Source: Dipteronia dyeriana (taxonomy: Eukaryota > Streptophyta > Magnoliopsida > Sapindales > Sapindaceae). From it: a stretch of 64,000 bases of DNA. Of this stretch, positions 1 to 12,399 are shown in pieces. The notes under the pieces are model-generated. The model saw nothing but the letters and a program-made list of their open reading frames with translations, was not told the origin of the DNA and did no database searches. The stretch is taken from positions 31,257,598-31,321,597 of the forward strand of contig CM065297.1 of NCBI GenBank assembly GCA_032871835.1, written 5' to 3'. Position numbers and translations under genes: made by a program. Each line of letters opens with the position of its first letter. Positions within the stretch are counted from its first letter, which is position 1.

Positions 1-1338
1 TTCTCTCTTGTTGCCATGCTTAAATCCATTAGGATACTCTTATCCATTGCGGCATCTCTAGACCTAGAGATTTGGCAAATGGACGTCAAAACAGCTTTCC
101 TTAATGGAAGTCTTGACGAAAGCATCTACGTGATGCAACCAGAAGGTTTCATTGAAAAGGGCCAAGAGGAAAGGGTATGCAAGTTGCAAAGATCCATATA
201 TGGATTGAAGCAAGCATCCAGATCCTGGAACATAAGATTCGATCAAGTAGTGACAAGTTTTGGATTTATTCAAAACCTTGATGAACCTTGTGTATACAAA
301 AGGATTAAAGGCGACAAGTTGGTTTTCCTAGTTCTTTACGTTGATGATATACTACTCATCAGAAATGATGTAGGTGTATTGACATCAATAAAAAAAATGG
401 TTGGAAAAACAATTTGATATGAAGCACTTAGAAGAAGCAAGTTATATTCTTAGTATCTAAGTCATAAGGGATAGAAAGAATAGAACGATTACATTATCCC
501 AAGCTTCATACATAGATAAAATCTTGTCTAGGTTTTCCATGCAAGATTCCAAGAAAGGTATGTTACCTTTCAGACATGGAATCAAACTTTCTAAGGAACA
601 AGTTCCTAACAATGAGCTTGAAGAGCAATTCATGAGTAGAGTTCCATACGCATCGGCAGTTGGAAGTCTCATGTATGCAATGCTCTGAACTAGACCAGAT
701 ATTTATGTTGCTGTGGGCATAGTTAGCAGGTTTCAATCGAAACCTGGTCTTGATCACCGGACGGCAGTCAAGCATATTTTCAAGTATCTTAGGAGAATGA
801 GAGATTATATGTTTGTATACTTTGAAGGGGATTTAATTCCCGTTGTGTATACAGATTCTAATTTCCAGTCAGATTCTGACTCCAGGAGATCAACATCAGG
901 ATCTGTGTTTACTATTGGAGGAAGGGAAGTCATATGAAGGAGTATCAAGCAATCTTGTATTGTTTATTCAACCATGGAAGCCGAGTATGTTGCCGCATGC
1001 AAGGCTGTAAAAGAGGTTGTCTGGCTCCGCCAATTCTTGATTGACTTGGAAGTGGTTCCTAATGCGAATAAGCAAATCACTATCTATTGTGATAATATTA
1101 GATCATAGGCTAATTCGAGAGAACCAATAAGTCAGAAGAGAGGGAAACACATTGAAAGAAAGTATCACCTTCTAAGGGAAATTGTACATAAGGGTGACGT
1201 GACGATTACCAAGATCGCGTCAGTAGAAAATCTAGCAGATCCCTTTACAAAGGCTCTTCCATAAAAGAGTTTTGATGGGCATCTAGAGAACATGGGGATG
1301 AGAGATATGACACATTTGATATAGAGCAAGTGGGAGAT
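1..1338 (+). mobile_element. Ty1/copia reverse transcriptase-RNase H region, decayed, 5' part outside window
   Basis: The window opens inside a copia reverse transcriptase. The frame at 1-417 shows the family hallmarks MDVKTAFLNG, SIYGLKQASRSW and the catalytic LYVDDI. Enzymatically this would copy the element RNA into cDNA in virus-like particles in the cytoplasm. An extra base in an A-run near 391-398 shifts the frame, and stops interrupt it near 461, 686, 935, 1106 and 1262. Across these breaks the RNase H domain remains readable: YASAVGSLMYA near 650-680, TRPDI near 690, STMEAEYVA near 970-995 and ADPFTKALP near 1232-1261. The terminal polypurine tract AAGTGGGAGA lies directly before the 3' LTR. 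Because several breaks are spread over the reading frame, this copy cannot encode its own enzymes. The lineage within copia was not resolved. Confidence 0.93.
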
Positions 1339-3658
1339 TGTTAGGATTATGCTCGATAGCAAGAGTATAATAATGTATTTGACAATATCTTCGTATTAAT
1401 AAAGTGATTTCTATTTTAACAAATCTTATAGCATTTATAGTTTAATTATTATAATTGTCAAAAGTAAATAATCATAAGGTCAAAAGATTACGAGAAAAGA
1501 AGAATTGTTCATACAACTAGATATGTATGAGGTAGACACAATTCTTTAGTTAGTCTTGAATAACATTCACAACTTAAGATAAAAGGTTGGGCGCCTTTAT
1601 CTTGTAAAAGTTGTAGATTCTTTTGCTAGCATTTGAGTGGGATCAAATGTGTTATGATGAGTCTAAAATCATCAAAGTGTGGTGTCTTTGGGTAAAAAAA
1701 TCTAGTGCACGGGGTGCATTGAATAAGATCAAAATGAAATACTTTATCTAGAACCGTCAATTGATAAAAGTTTTCATTTGAAGATAATCGGAGAGTCAAT
1801 CTCAATCCTGAGATAAATGATGGACTTATGGTTGCAAGTGTTATCATTTGAGCTATCAATGAGTACGATTATATAGCATAGTCTATCCTCGATAGTTTGG
1901 TTGTATTCATTTGTTAATCGATAGAGGACTTCATTTATAGATATGGACATCGTGGCACCATTTATTGAGTGAGAGTAGAATACCATCATATGGATGTTTT
2001 GAGGTATTGGATATGAAATCTTAACGTTAAGTTTTCAATAGTGTCTATTGAAACATGGCTTCTGGACAAGTCAAAATATCAAAGTACAAAATGTGGTCAT
2101 ATGAGTAAATATGGTAACTTGGAGAGCTATAGACGGTCTATGAGCTCTTGGCGATTACTGGTATTCTTCATGAGGATACACTTTCTCCAATAAGATTGTC
2201 TAGGGTATGAGTGAGTAACATCAATTTATTCTATCTTTATTTAAAAGTTCAATTCTAGTTCTTTAGTGAAATGAACTAAAATTAAATAGATCGGACCTAA
2301 GTGAATCATTTGTTGATTGTGATTGGGTTGTCTATTGGAGCATAAATTTAGATAGCCCGCCAAGATCCCCAATCCACACGAACTTGCATGGATTACTTGA
2401 TATATTCTACCGGACCAATTTAGGGGTCCGTCTTGAATTATATTGAGGCATGTGAACTTGTTTCTTTTTGTAAGAATGAGTCTAGTTCACATGTGGACTT
2501 TTTATGAAAGTCAAATGGATTTAATAAAATAAAAAAATAATATATTGGCCCATATATATGGTTTGGGCGGCAAGGCTATTTAAAATAGCTTAATTATATT
2601 ATTTTATTTTTTAATTAAATGGAAATTAATTAATTTGTTTGATTAATTAATTATTTAATTAAAAGTCAAAATCTTTTCTATTAGGAGATGGTCATTGTTG
2701 GTAGTATGATTAATATTAAAGACTATATTTGATAAGTAGATAAATAAAAGGAGTTATTTATCTAATCAAATTAAGAAGTCTTTAATATGGTTACAAACAA
2801 ACTATTGAGTTGGATTAGGAGTCTTGGTGTAGGATAAAATTCCTTTTTGAAAAGGATTCTTAACCACCAAGTAACTCTACCTACGGAAAGGATTCTTAAA
2901 AACCAAGTAAATCCTTCTTAGGAAAAGAATTAAGTTTCCTAATACATATCCTATGAATTTCGGCCAGCCCATGTGTATATAGGTGAGGATAGAATTCATT
3001 TTAGATAAGAATTCTTAACTACCAAATAAATCCACATAAGGAAAGGATTCTTGCCAACCAAGTAAATCCTTCTTAGGAGAGGATTTATAATCCTTCTTAG
3101 GAGAGGATTTATAATCCTATATATATCTCTTGTAATTTTCGGCCAGCCTAAGTAATTCTAAGAGTGAATTTCGGCCAGCCCTAGCATAATTTCAAGAGAA
3201 GATTTCGGCTAGCCTAGGTAATTCTTTGTGGAGAGAATTCGGCCATCATAGGAATTTTGAAGGAGAAAAATTTGATTTCACTCTAAACAAAATTCGATCA
3301 ACTATAAGAAATAGTGTGTGATTCGGGATGAAAGAAATAGGAAGATAGAACGTTTGGTTTTCGATAGTACACAAGTAGCCTTTACGTCAAAAGGTTTTGT
3401 GTACAACATCGAATCAAGTTCACGCGATTTTCAATCAAATTGATTGATAATTCACAAGTGACCTAACGTTCTTTGTTTTCTTTTTGGAGGATTATTGTAA
3501 CTAACAAAGAGAAAGATTTTGTTTGTTTCCATCCTCAAGTATACGATTTAAAGAAAATGAGCCTACACTCTTAGGTGATTCACGTTCGTGATTGGATTGG
3601 AAGATCTTACGGAATTGATTTGGCGCTTGTTCAAACGTCACGAGAAAAAGGTATAACA
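1339..3658 (+). repeat. Probable 3' LTR of the decayed copia element
   Basis: A TGTTAGG start follows the polypurine tract at 1329-1338 immediately, as expected for a 3' LTR. The proposed end is the CA of GTATAACA at 3657-3658, chosen only because it is a plausible terminus; the 5' LTR is outside the window, so neither end nor the target duplication can be checked. The tract is non-coding and AT-rich. Its right part, about 2870-3240, carries imperfect tandem motifs: GGAAAGGATTCTT with CCAAGTAAATCC several times, and TTCGGCCAGCC several times. Confidence 0.45.
2860..3240. repeat. Degenerate short tandem repeats inside the copia LTR
   Basis: Two interleaved motif families recur here. One is AAGGATTCTTA plus CCAAGTAAATCC/T, at about 2850, 2885, 3000 and 3045. 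The other is TTTCGGCCAGCC, at about 2955, 3135, 3165 and 3205. A short unit, AATCCTTCTTAGGAGAGGATT, is directly duplicated at about 3064-3110. Replication slippage in the LTR is the simplest source. Confidence 0.6.
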
Positions 3659-4582
3659 CTTTTTGTATACATCAATTAATCTTGGGTTAAAGTTCTCGTT
3701 GCATAAAAGGGAAAAAAAATATTTATACGCATACCCTAAATTTTGTTTTCTCACGCTTCCGTTTCATTTTGAACGTTTTTTCCCTACACGTTTGTGGGAA
3801 AGTCTAGTGTTCTCCTCAAAAATCTTGTACTTGGTCTGGAAGGGAGTTCAACCTTAGTTTTACAACCTGAACATTCTTATGTTGTAGTGGATCTAGCCCG
3901 TCAACCCTTTAGTGTAAAGAAAATCATGTTTTGTGTGAAAGACTCTGTAAACATTTTTGTAATCTCCTTAAGCATTTATGTTGTAAAATAATATCAAAAA
4001 GTTGTAAATATGAGAGGTTAACTAAAAACACGCAAAGTGAAAAGTTAAAAAGGTAAGTTAATAACCATACTATATCATTTGCAATGGACATGCTCAGCTC
4101 TCATTTATTGGTTTGGAAGCAATTTCAAAATCTCAATCTTGGAACTCTCCAGTAAGGGTATGACCGTTCTTTTCACAATGTCAGATAATTTGATTACTTT
4201 AAATAATCGAGTTAAACTTCGATGGAATAAATTTGTTCTTTCATTTTTTCTACTATTTGTTCCAAACCCCGGTTAATTACAGCCCAGTATGGCCCGTCAA
4301 CCTCTACGTTGTCGATGTAGTAAGTACCAATAACGTCCTCATTGTCTACCAACCTATTGAGTGCTTTAGCTTTTTTCGGGTCCAAGCAACCAAAGGTACT
4401 TGGAGCTTGTTCAAGTACACTTTATTCTATGAAATACATCTGCAATAAAAGATCTAGAGAAATGGAAGACGCTCTTGAAAAAATGTTGCACCTCTGTTTA
4501 TGAAGTTTCTCACACCTTCCATTAGATATTGAAATGAAAATGTTGCCCATTTCTTGTGTCTGATTAATTTTAGATTATTCAA
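3659..4582. other. Non-coding stretch, no recognised feature
   Basis: Short frames of 60-70 codons occur here, but they resemble no family I know and overlap in several frames. I see no repeat structure, splice pattern or terminal repeat. Confidence 0.5.
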
Positions 4583-5094
4583 TTAGGCCAGGAAGGATTC
4601 TTCAACAGTACGTGATGTGGGTGGGCATAAAAGTAATGAAATAGTAAACAAAACAAATGAAATCTTGAAATCATCGCCAGCGACCTTCATATTCTGTACT
4701 TTGGTCTGCAAGGAAGAGAGTGTAATAGTGTCCTTAACAGTGATACATTGCAGAAGTGCTTTCATTCGAATGCAAGTTTTGTCAAAATCTTTCGAGTAAT
4801 AGTTGACTTCATCGATGTGGTTTGGCAAGCCCATCACCTTAGAAAATCTGAAACCCTTATTGGTATCCATTTATCGTGGAGCACTACAGACTGTGTGCCA
4901 GGTTAGATGGCTTTAAGCAACATATTGCATAAAGGATCATATAACTGAACACAACTAATGTTTATTAAGACCCTGAATTCTATATCCACCATGCATTCTC
5001 TTTGTTCAGCGGTCAAATTGTCCACTACGTGACAAAACTTTACAAGGCTGCACAAAGTTTGCCTATAATCTAGGATTTCTTCACTATAGGACAT
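4583..5094 (-). pseudogene. Fragment resembling plant Ulp1/DUF1985-type transposon-associated protein
   Basis: Two minus-strand frames read as one interrupted coding fragment. The upstream part (5094-4903) contains NLTAEQRECMVDIEFRVLIN. A stop and a frame change near 4870-4903 separate it from the downstream part (4870-4583), which contains FSKVMGLPNHIDEV and FVLFTISLLLCPPTS. The order (a conserved L-x-A-Q-R block, then an MGLP block, then a hydrophobic FVLF...LLCP block) is one I associate with the N-terminal region of plant proteins that carry Ulp1-like protease domains and often sit in Mutator-like elements. This is recognition by pattern, not alignment. No protease domain is visible and flanking coding sequence is absent, so it is a dead fragment. 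Confidence 0.4.
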
Positions 5095-5099
5095 TGTTT

Positions 5100-8000
5100 A
5101 AGGGCTTCCAAAGTATAAAGAATTTATAGATTTAAAAAAACTGAACTATTTAGTGCTTCTGGTTTAGAATGTAGTAACTAGGATGGAGAGATAGGGTATA
5201 TGGAAGGTGTTATTAGTATATACTAATCATCAATCATTAATCATTACATTTAGGGTGGTTGGATATTTGATATCTCTTATGTTTTTCCATGCTAATTTTG
5301 TAGGCTGGTTAATATTTAGATGTTTGTAAGATTGATGTTAATCATTTATTGCAACTAAGGTTAAGCTCTGATCATTAGACTAAGCAAACCAACGGTTGAG
5401 ATTAATCTGAAAGGAGCTTATAATACAAGTATATTATAGAAACAAAATGTTGTTTACACTTTCCGACGAATAAATATAACAAGATTTTTTCTTTAGGGGT
5501 GTACATCCGAATTATGCAAGACATTTATTTAGGGCATAAAATATGTGAAGGGATTAGGGCTTCCCAAAAATATAAGGATGTATGGCTTTTGGTTTAGATT
5601 TGTTGTGCATGCATGAATATGTGGCTGGTTGTTAACTATATTTTAATAAGATTGATCAATTGGGATATAGGTTTATCCACACCTCTTACATTCTTTAATG
5701 AAATTTTTATATGTCGGTTGATATTTTATGTTTTGATAAGATTGATTGTAATCATGATATAGATTAGGGAACTCTTAACGTAAAACCTTTCATAGTCAAC
5801 TTTTTTAAAATATTTCATTTCTATTGGTCGTTTTAGTTAACATGGGTTGGTCCAAATTTAAAACATGGTCATCTAAAATACATGCACAACCTAAAATTTA
5901 TTATTAAAATAAATTCCAATAGAGTTTCATTTTTTCTCTTTCTCATTAACTTTAAAAGACATTTAGCCTCTCTCTTTATTGGATTCACAATTTGAAACCC
6001 TAAATGAAACTCTATTCATCATGTCGTTGTAGTGCCTTTCACGAAACAAAGTCCATCACACAGCTATCCTTCTATTAACGAAATGCTTATGTGATTAGAT
6101 TTACAGACATAAGAGATTAGTGAAAATCACACGGTCAGATCTTTGTAAATGTTTATATTTCCACATCAATGTTTATATATTTGTATTTTAGGTCTTTGTA
6201 AGCTTTTTTACTCACATGTTTGAAGGTGTTTTGATCAATTTCTTAATCTCTACATGTGTTTGTTGAGGGTTTAATGTGATCATTCGTGTTTGAAAAATAT
6301 TTTTCCACACACTGAACACATAATTGTACTGCCAAAACCCCTAACTCTTCGAAGAAAATTTATCTGTTGCTTCTTCTTTGATTTGCAATGTGTTTGATGA
6401 GTGGTTTATAGTGATAGTACCTGTTTGTTCAATGGTCAATGTTAGATTTGATTACAATGGTTCAATATGAACATGATTACCTTGTGCTTGCAAGGTTTGA
6501 AATGTAAAAATATGTTTGCTTGAACATGTTTGGATGGACAGTTTTTGCTCCCCAGACTTATGTTTTTTTGTCGTTTATTCTTGTATGATGATATTTGTTG
6601 GTTGGTCTTGGTAAAATTCTCGTTTATTGTTTTCTACTTATAGCATAACAACGCTGTCTTATTCAAACAAAAAAAAAAACATTTCGCCATTGTACATGAA
6701 TTGTGATTCAGTTAATAATTATTGACATTTCAATAAATATATGTTCTTTATAACTCATGAAACATAATTTCATAGGCACTTAGAAATTTTATGTGTATGT
6801 CATAGTCTCCGGTTAATGTGTTTGTCGTATCCTACCAACAATCTGTTACGCACACTATTGAGCTACAATGCACATTGTTGGTTGGTTACGACACAAACGT
6901 AATCTCTGCATCTGTTTGTTGAATTATTGTGATAATTCATGTTTGAAAAATGTTTTACATACACTGTACACATAACTATACTGTTAAAACCCCTAACTCT
7001 TCGAAGAGAATTTATTTGGTGCTTCTTGAAATGTAAAAATATATTTGCTTGAACATGTTTCAATGGATAATTTTTATTTTTTATTGTCGTTTATTCTTGT
7101 ATGATGATAATTGTTGATTGGTCTTGGTTAGAATTTTAGTTTATTGTTTTCTAATTATAACATATCGACATGGGTGAGATACTATTGAGTTGCATAGCAC
7201 ACCGTTGGTGGGTTGCGTACACAATTGAGCTGCATAGCACACCATTAGTGTGTACGATTAGCACGTTGGTGGGATAGGTTATATTAATCAATTTGAATCC
7301 ATATTAAATATGGTTTGTGGTCACAAATTTATTCAACGTATAGAGAATCACCGGTTAATATGTTGGTGGTATCCCACCAATAGCCTGATACGCACACTAT
7401 TGAGTTGTATAGCACACCGTTGGTGGGATAGGTTATATGCATAAGTTAGAATCCATATAAATATGGTTTGTGGTCAAGACTTTATTCAATGTGTCAATTA
7501 TAATAACAATCCATATTATATATGTTTCATTATCGAATGTCTGTTTTGGAATTACAGTTTAAGATATATAATCATATTTTAAAGAGTGTTGATATACAAA
7601 AATTTGTATTGATAAATGTGTGACAACAATTTCGGTAAAAATATCAATTAGAATACATATTATATATGTTATGTGATTACTTATATTTCATTACAAGCAC
7701 AATGAAATATGTATAATTATAGGTAAAATAGTCGATAAAACATAATTACATCGCTAAATGCATGACAACCATTTATGTAACAGATTCAATTACAATTTAT
7801 AATTCATAGCTTCTGTGATTGAATATCTATTTATATAATCACTACTGAAATTGTATAAGCATATTATTTAGAGTATTGATATATTAAGAGTTGTATTCAT
7901 AAATGCATGACAACCTTTCCTAAAAAAATATCAATTAGAATTTATAATCACAATTTAAAATGTGTAATCACATGTCAAACGTATTCAATATATAATATTT

Positions 8001-8229
8001 GCATTGATAAAAGCATAACAACACTTTTTGTATCAATTACAATAAGAATCAATAGTATATATTTTTTGTGATCGAATATCTATTTTATAATTACATTTTA
8101 AGATATTTGATCATATTTTAAAGACTGTTGATATAAGAATATTTGTATTGATAAATGCATGACAACATTTTCTATGAAAATATCGATTAGAATATATATT
8201 ATATATGTTGTGTGTTTGTATATATATTC
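5100..8229. repeat. AT-rich intergenic tract with diverged internal duplications
   Basis: No credible gene is seen. Several segments are present twice or more. A block of about 120 bp ending in AAAACCCCTAACTCTTCGAAGA occurs near 6255-6380 and again near 6905-7030. A block with GCATAGCACACCGTTGGTGGG and TATGGTTTGTGGTCA occurs near 7190-7345 and 7400-7480, with a relic near 6830-6880. From about 7590 the tract becomes the tandem array described separately. Confidence 0.6.
7590..8229. repeat. Degenerate tandem array, left part
   Basis: Units of roughly 110-150 bp share the core TTG(T/C)ATTGATAAATGCATGACAAC followed by AAAATATCAATTAGAAT and often ATATTATATATG. Copies of the core can be seen near 7600, 7745, 7890, 8000 and 8145. 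A further copy lies beyond LINE-A near 14020-14100, so the array was continuous before that insertion. Confidence 0.7.
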
Positions 8230-8244
8230 TTACAATCACAAGTT
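8230..8244. repeat. Target-site duplication of LINE-A, left copy
   Basis: TTACAATCACAAGTT here is identical to 13966-13980. The two 15-bp copies bracket the LINE exactly, with the T-run of the reverse-oriented poly(A) tail immediately to the right. Confidence 0.92.
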
Positions 8245-8279
8245 TTTTTTTATAGAAGACAAACATTACACAGGAGGAG

Positions 8280-11200
8280 AGCTAAAAAAAGGGTTATTAA
8301 CCAGCCACAGACGCTCTCTAACAAAATAAAATGCTAGCAAGGCAAGCTTATGGGCTAAGGTGTTTCCAAATTTGGAGATCTCTTGACCCAAGCTACAACC
8401 AACAATAGAAATCATAGCCAAGATATCTTTGTTTAGAATTTAGAGTTCCCACCATGAGAGAATGGGTCGTTTAGGATGGAAACCATCGACGGATAGGAAA
8501 CCTCCATAATATTAACACTAATGTTATAAACAATAGCAAGCTGGAGGCCCTCCCAAAGAGCAAAGAGCTCGCTCACAACAGCATTGAAAGAGACTTGCAA
8601 CTAATTGGAGCTAGCAGCCAACATCAACCCTTTGTCATTTCTGGTTGCAACACTGATGCCTATAAACTTGGAGTTCTTATAGCAAGCAGCAATAGAATTG
8701 AGTTTGAAGCGACCCGAGGGAGGGTGGGGGGGGGGGGGGGGGAGCTAACCAGACAGGATAAGGCATTGGAGAAGAAAGGAGAGGCCTGGAAGAGTAAACC
8801 CGCTTGGAATTCTGGAATTCTTTTAGAAAAGTATATGCCCCTAGCACAACTTACTTTGGGGATTTACTTATACTACAAGTCAAAAAATAGTTTCTATTTT
8901 CCCAGATAGCCCAAGCAAACATACAGATGCGATCAGGACCGACAATACCAGGATGAGATGAGGCATATTAGAGCACCATAATAACAGGTAGAACGACCTC
9001 AATAGCAATAGAGGTTTCAATACCAGCAAGGCTCCGGATTCTTTTAGCCTCCATACACCAAAAGATAGCATGACTGGAGGACTCAACCTGAGCAGCGCAC
9101 TTATTGAAACGAGGGGATACCACCATTTTCCTTTTTCAGATATTCTTCAAGGAAGGGATAGCATTCAAACAAACCCTCCAAACAAAAATACAAACCTTTA
9201 GGGGAATGTTGAGGCGTCATAACGAGTTCCACCAATTGAGGGAAGCTGAAGAATTGGAAGAGGAAGCACCGACTCTCAGATCGAGGGCTAAACGATAGTC
9301 GCTTTGAACCGTATAAGCGCCTTTTTTGTCAAAATGCCATGCAATAGCATCCTTACCTCCACGCAAGCTAATAAGATGGACAGAATAATTCCTTGTCCAA
9401 AGGGAGCAAATAACGATCAATCTTGGAAATACCCCAGCCACTGTGATTTCTATCAATGAGGTCAGCCACCCAAAGATTAATACACGTATCGATCATGATT
9501 GGCTTAAAAGAGTTGGGATGGAGAATCCATCGGTCTTTGAAAACTCAAATATCGTTGCCATCCCCCACTACCCACGGAAGACCTTTTGAAATAAGGGACC
9601 TTCCCCATAGTAAACTTCTCCAAATGTGAGATCAACCCTTCTTAATAGTAGCGTCCTAGAAACCATCATTCTTAAAGTATTTAGCCTTCAGGACTTGAAC
9701 CACTAAGGAATCAGGGCTCTCCAGAATATGCCATGCTTGTTTAGCCATGAGAGATTGGTTAAAAATAGACAAGTCTTTAAACCCCATACCTCTCTAATTT
9801 TTTGAAAGACAAAGGGCCTTCCATTTTACCTAACTAATCTTCCGGTTACCACCTCTTGATCCACACCAGAATTTTAAAAACATGGCACTAAGATCCTTAC
9901 ATAAACCGATAAGGAACTGGAAAATGCTCATTGTATAGGTAGAGATGGCCTGAGTGACAACTTTAATCAAGACCTCCTTGCCACTAAAAGAAAAAAGACT
10001 ATCATTCCAGCCTTTGAGTTTCTTCCAAACTCTTTCTTTAATGTCGTTGAAAACAGCCATTTATTTCTACCAACCATAGAGGGAAGACAAGATACTTGTC
10101 TCGACAGTAATTTTTGAGTATCACGCATATTGCTAGCTAGAACATTCGGACTGATTGTAAGCTTACTTTTTTGAAGGTTAATTTGCTAGCTCTAGCCATG
10201 TTCGTAAACCTCTAAAATCCTCAAGATTTTTAAATTGTAATATTTTGAAACTCTACTGAAGAGAATGCTATCGTCCGTAAAAAACAAATGGCTAATCAGA
10301 GGGCCACCTATACAGCTTCTAAGGCCCAAACCCCTTATGTTCCTCTCAGACCCCGATATCAAACAAGAGAAAGCCTTCGCGCATAAAAGAAAAAGATAAG
10401 GTGAAAAGGGGCATCTTGGTCTTAGCCCTCTAAAAAGAGACACATTGCACACAAGATTACCATTCAATATGAAAGAGAGATTTGTGATACAGTCCATAAT
10501 CAAAATAATCTAGCGATGAGGGAAATTCATCTTCGTCATGACAGTATAGAGAAAACTTCACTCAACTCTATCATAAGCCTTGCTCATATCCAATTTAAGC
10601 ACCATCATTCCTTTTTTTCCTGTCTTCTTCCAAGCAATAGAGTGGAGAGTCTTAAAAGCAAACAAGACGATACCAAAGATTTGTCTTCTAAGAACGAAAG
10701 TGGATTGATTATAGGAGATAATGTCCGAAAGATAAGCCTTTAGCCTTGAAACAATAACTTTAGTAACAATTTTATAAATCACACTACACAAAGAAATAGG
10801 TCAAAAATCCTTTATATAAGAGGGACTTTTGATTTTCAGGATTAAAACAATGTTGGTTCTATTGAAGTTCTTGATGGATGAATTACCATTTAGCATGCTT
10901 AAGCAAACTTTGCAAAAATCTTCACTCAAGACACTCTAGAATTTTTGAAAGAAGATTGCATGGAATCTGTCCAGCCTAGAGGCTTTTGTTGGGCTCAAAT
11001 CGAAGACTACAACTCTAATTTCTTCAGTTGTAAAAGCATCATTCAATTCATATCTCTTAACATCACTTAATCTTGATTTAATCATATCAGTAGCTCTTCT
11101 GGTATCCTGAGAGGAAGGGCTTGAGGATCGGAATATTAAGTCAAAATAATCATGAATCACTCGAGCCATGCCATCATTAGAATCTTGAAAAAGACCCATA

Positions 11201-12268
11201 TTGTCGAGAAGCCTATTAATAGAATTCCTTTTCTTTCTTACTGAAGCTCTATCATGGAAATACTTAGAGTTTTGGTCACCTGCTTCCAACCAGTCAGCTC
11301 TGTAACACCCACATCCTTACAAGACTTGTACAAGCGTTCAATCTCTTTGTTTTTGACCTCAAACTGTTTGGTAAGGTTCTTGATCCGAAACTTACTCCAA
11401 TCAAGTAATCTAGTAGCGCATTGATTAAGTTTACCATTGAAATCCTAAGTTAAATTTGAGGAACCATTAATCTTCCATGCTTCATCAACAACTCTGTCTA
11501 TATCTTCTTCTTTTAGCCATAAAAGTTCAAACCAAAAATGCCACTGTCTATTATTATGAGGTCAGTTTGTTTGAGAGAAAGTCAAGAGAATTGGGCGATG
11601 GTCCAATGAGTTGAAACCCAAATGATCTACATTAACAGACTTAAATTTGTCCTTCCACTAATTATCAGCCAAGAATATATCACGTCTTTCATGAACATTA
11701 CTACAATCATCTCTTTGAATATTCCAGGTAAGTCTCAGGCCTGAAAATCCCAGGTCTATGAGATCACTGTCATCAATAGCTTGTCTAAACCGAATTATGC
11801 CTGTTATACTCTTATCTAAGCCACCCACTTTCTCGTTCAAACAAAGTACTTCATTAAAATCCCTACCGCAGACCCATGAGAGGCTATCGACCTCTCTAAG
11901 ATGGTGAAGAAGAGTCTAAGAATCCACTCTCTCATAAAGATTAGGTTCCCCATAGAATCCTAAGAAACGGTAGAGGGAGACATCATCCATTCGAATTCTT
12001 GCATCGACATGATCTGAGGAGTAAGACAGGATTGAAACAACAAGATCTTTTTTCCACAATAACATCAAACCGCCACTCTTACCAATACAATCTATAAAGA
12101 AAACATTATAAAAGCCAAAGATGTTTCTTACTCATTCTGCCTTCCTTCCAGAGATTTTAGTTTTAGAAAGGAAACAAAATCGTGGGAGTGTCTTTTGAGC
12201 AGCCTTCTCAATGCCACAAACGCCCAAGGATTCCCCATTCCCTGAACGTTCCAACTAAGGCCTATCAT
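8280..12268 (-). pseudogene. LINE-A ORF2 remnant: endonuclease, reverse transcriptase, RNase H-like
   Basis: A start at 12268-12266 opens MIGLSWNVQGMGNP, the usual beginning of the apurinic-type endonuclease, which nicks the target. The endonuclease continues to about 11600 (VCGRDFNEVL near 11860). Reverse transcriptase blocks follow: YFHDRASVRKKRNSI near 11250, LKLDMSKAYDRVE near 10560-10600 and SPYLFLLCAKAFSCLI near 10400. The active-site box at about 10275-10290 reads FFTDD, where the family normally has FADD. Downstream, WNDSLFSFSGKEVLIK near 9960-10010 is typical of the region after the RT, and 9217-9456 matches the zf-RVT region. The RNase H-like tail at 8300-8960 is badly broken. Numerous in-frame stops (for example near 10950, 10800 and 10520) kill it. 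Confidence 0.85.
8726..8742. repeat. 17-base G homopolymer in the LINE-A 3' region
   Basis: An uninterrupted run of 17 G sits within the degraded RNase H-like end of LINE-A, preceded by AGGGT. LINE-B lacks it at the corresponding place, where a shorter GGGGGAGG appears (45866-45872), so it probably expanded by slippage after insertion. Confidence 0.9.
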
Positions 12269-12399
12269 GGTTTTCGATGGGCCTGTGGAACAAGCTCTGT
12301 CGATATAACAGAATCTGAAGATTTGGTAGCCATTCTGCCTTTCTTAGTAACTTTATTTTCTTTCGAAAAATCAAATGCAATCTTCATTTTACGGTTTTG

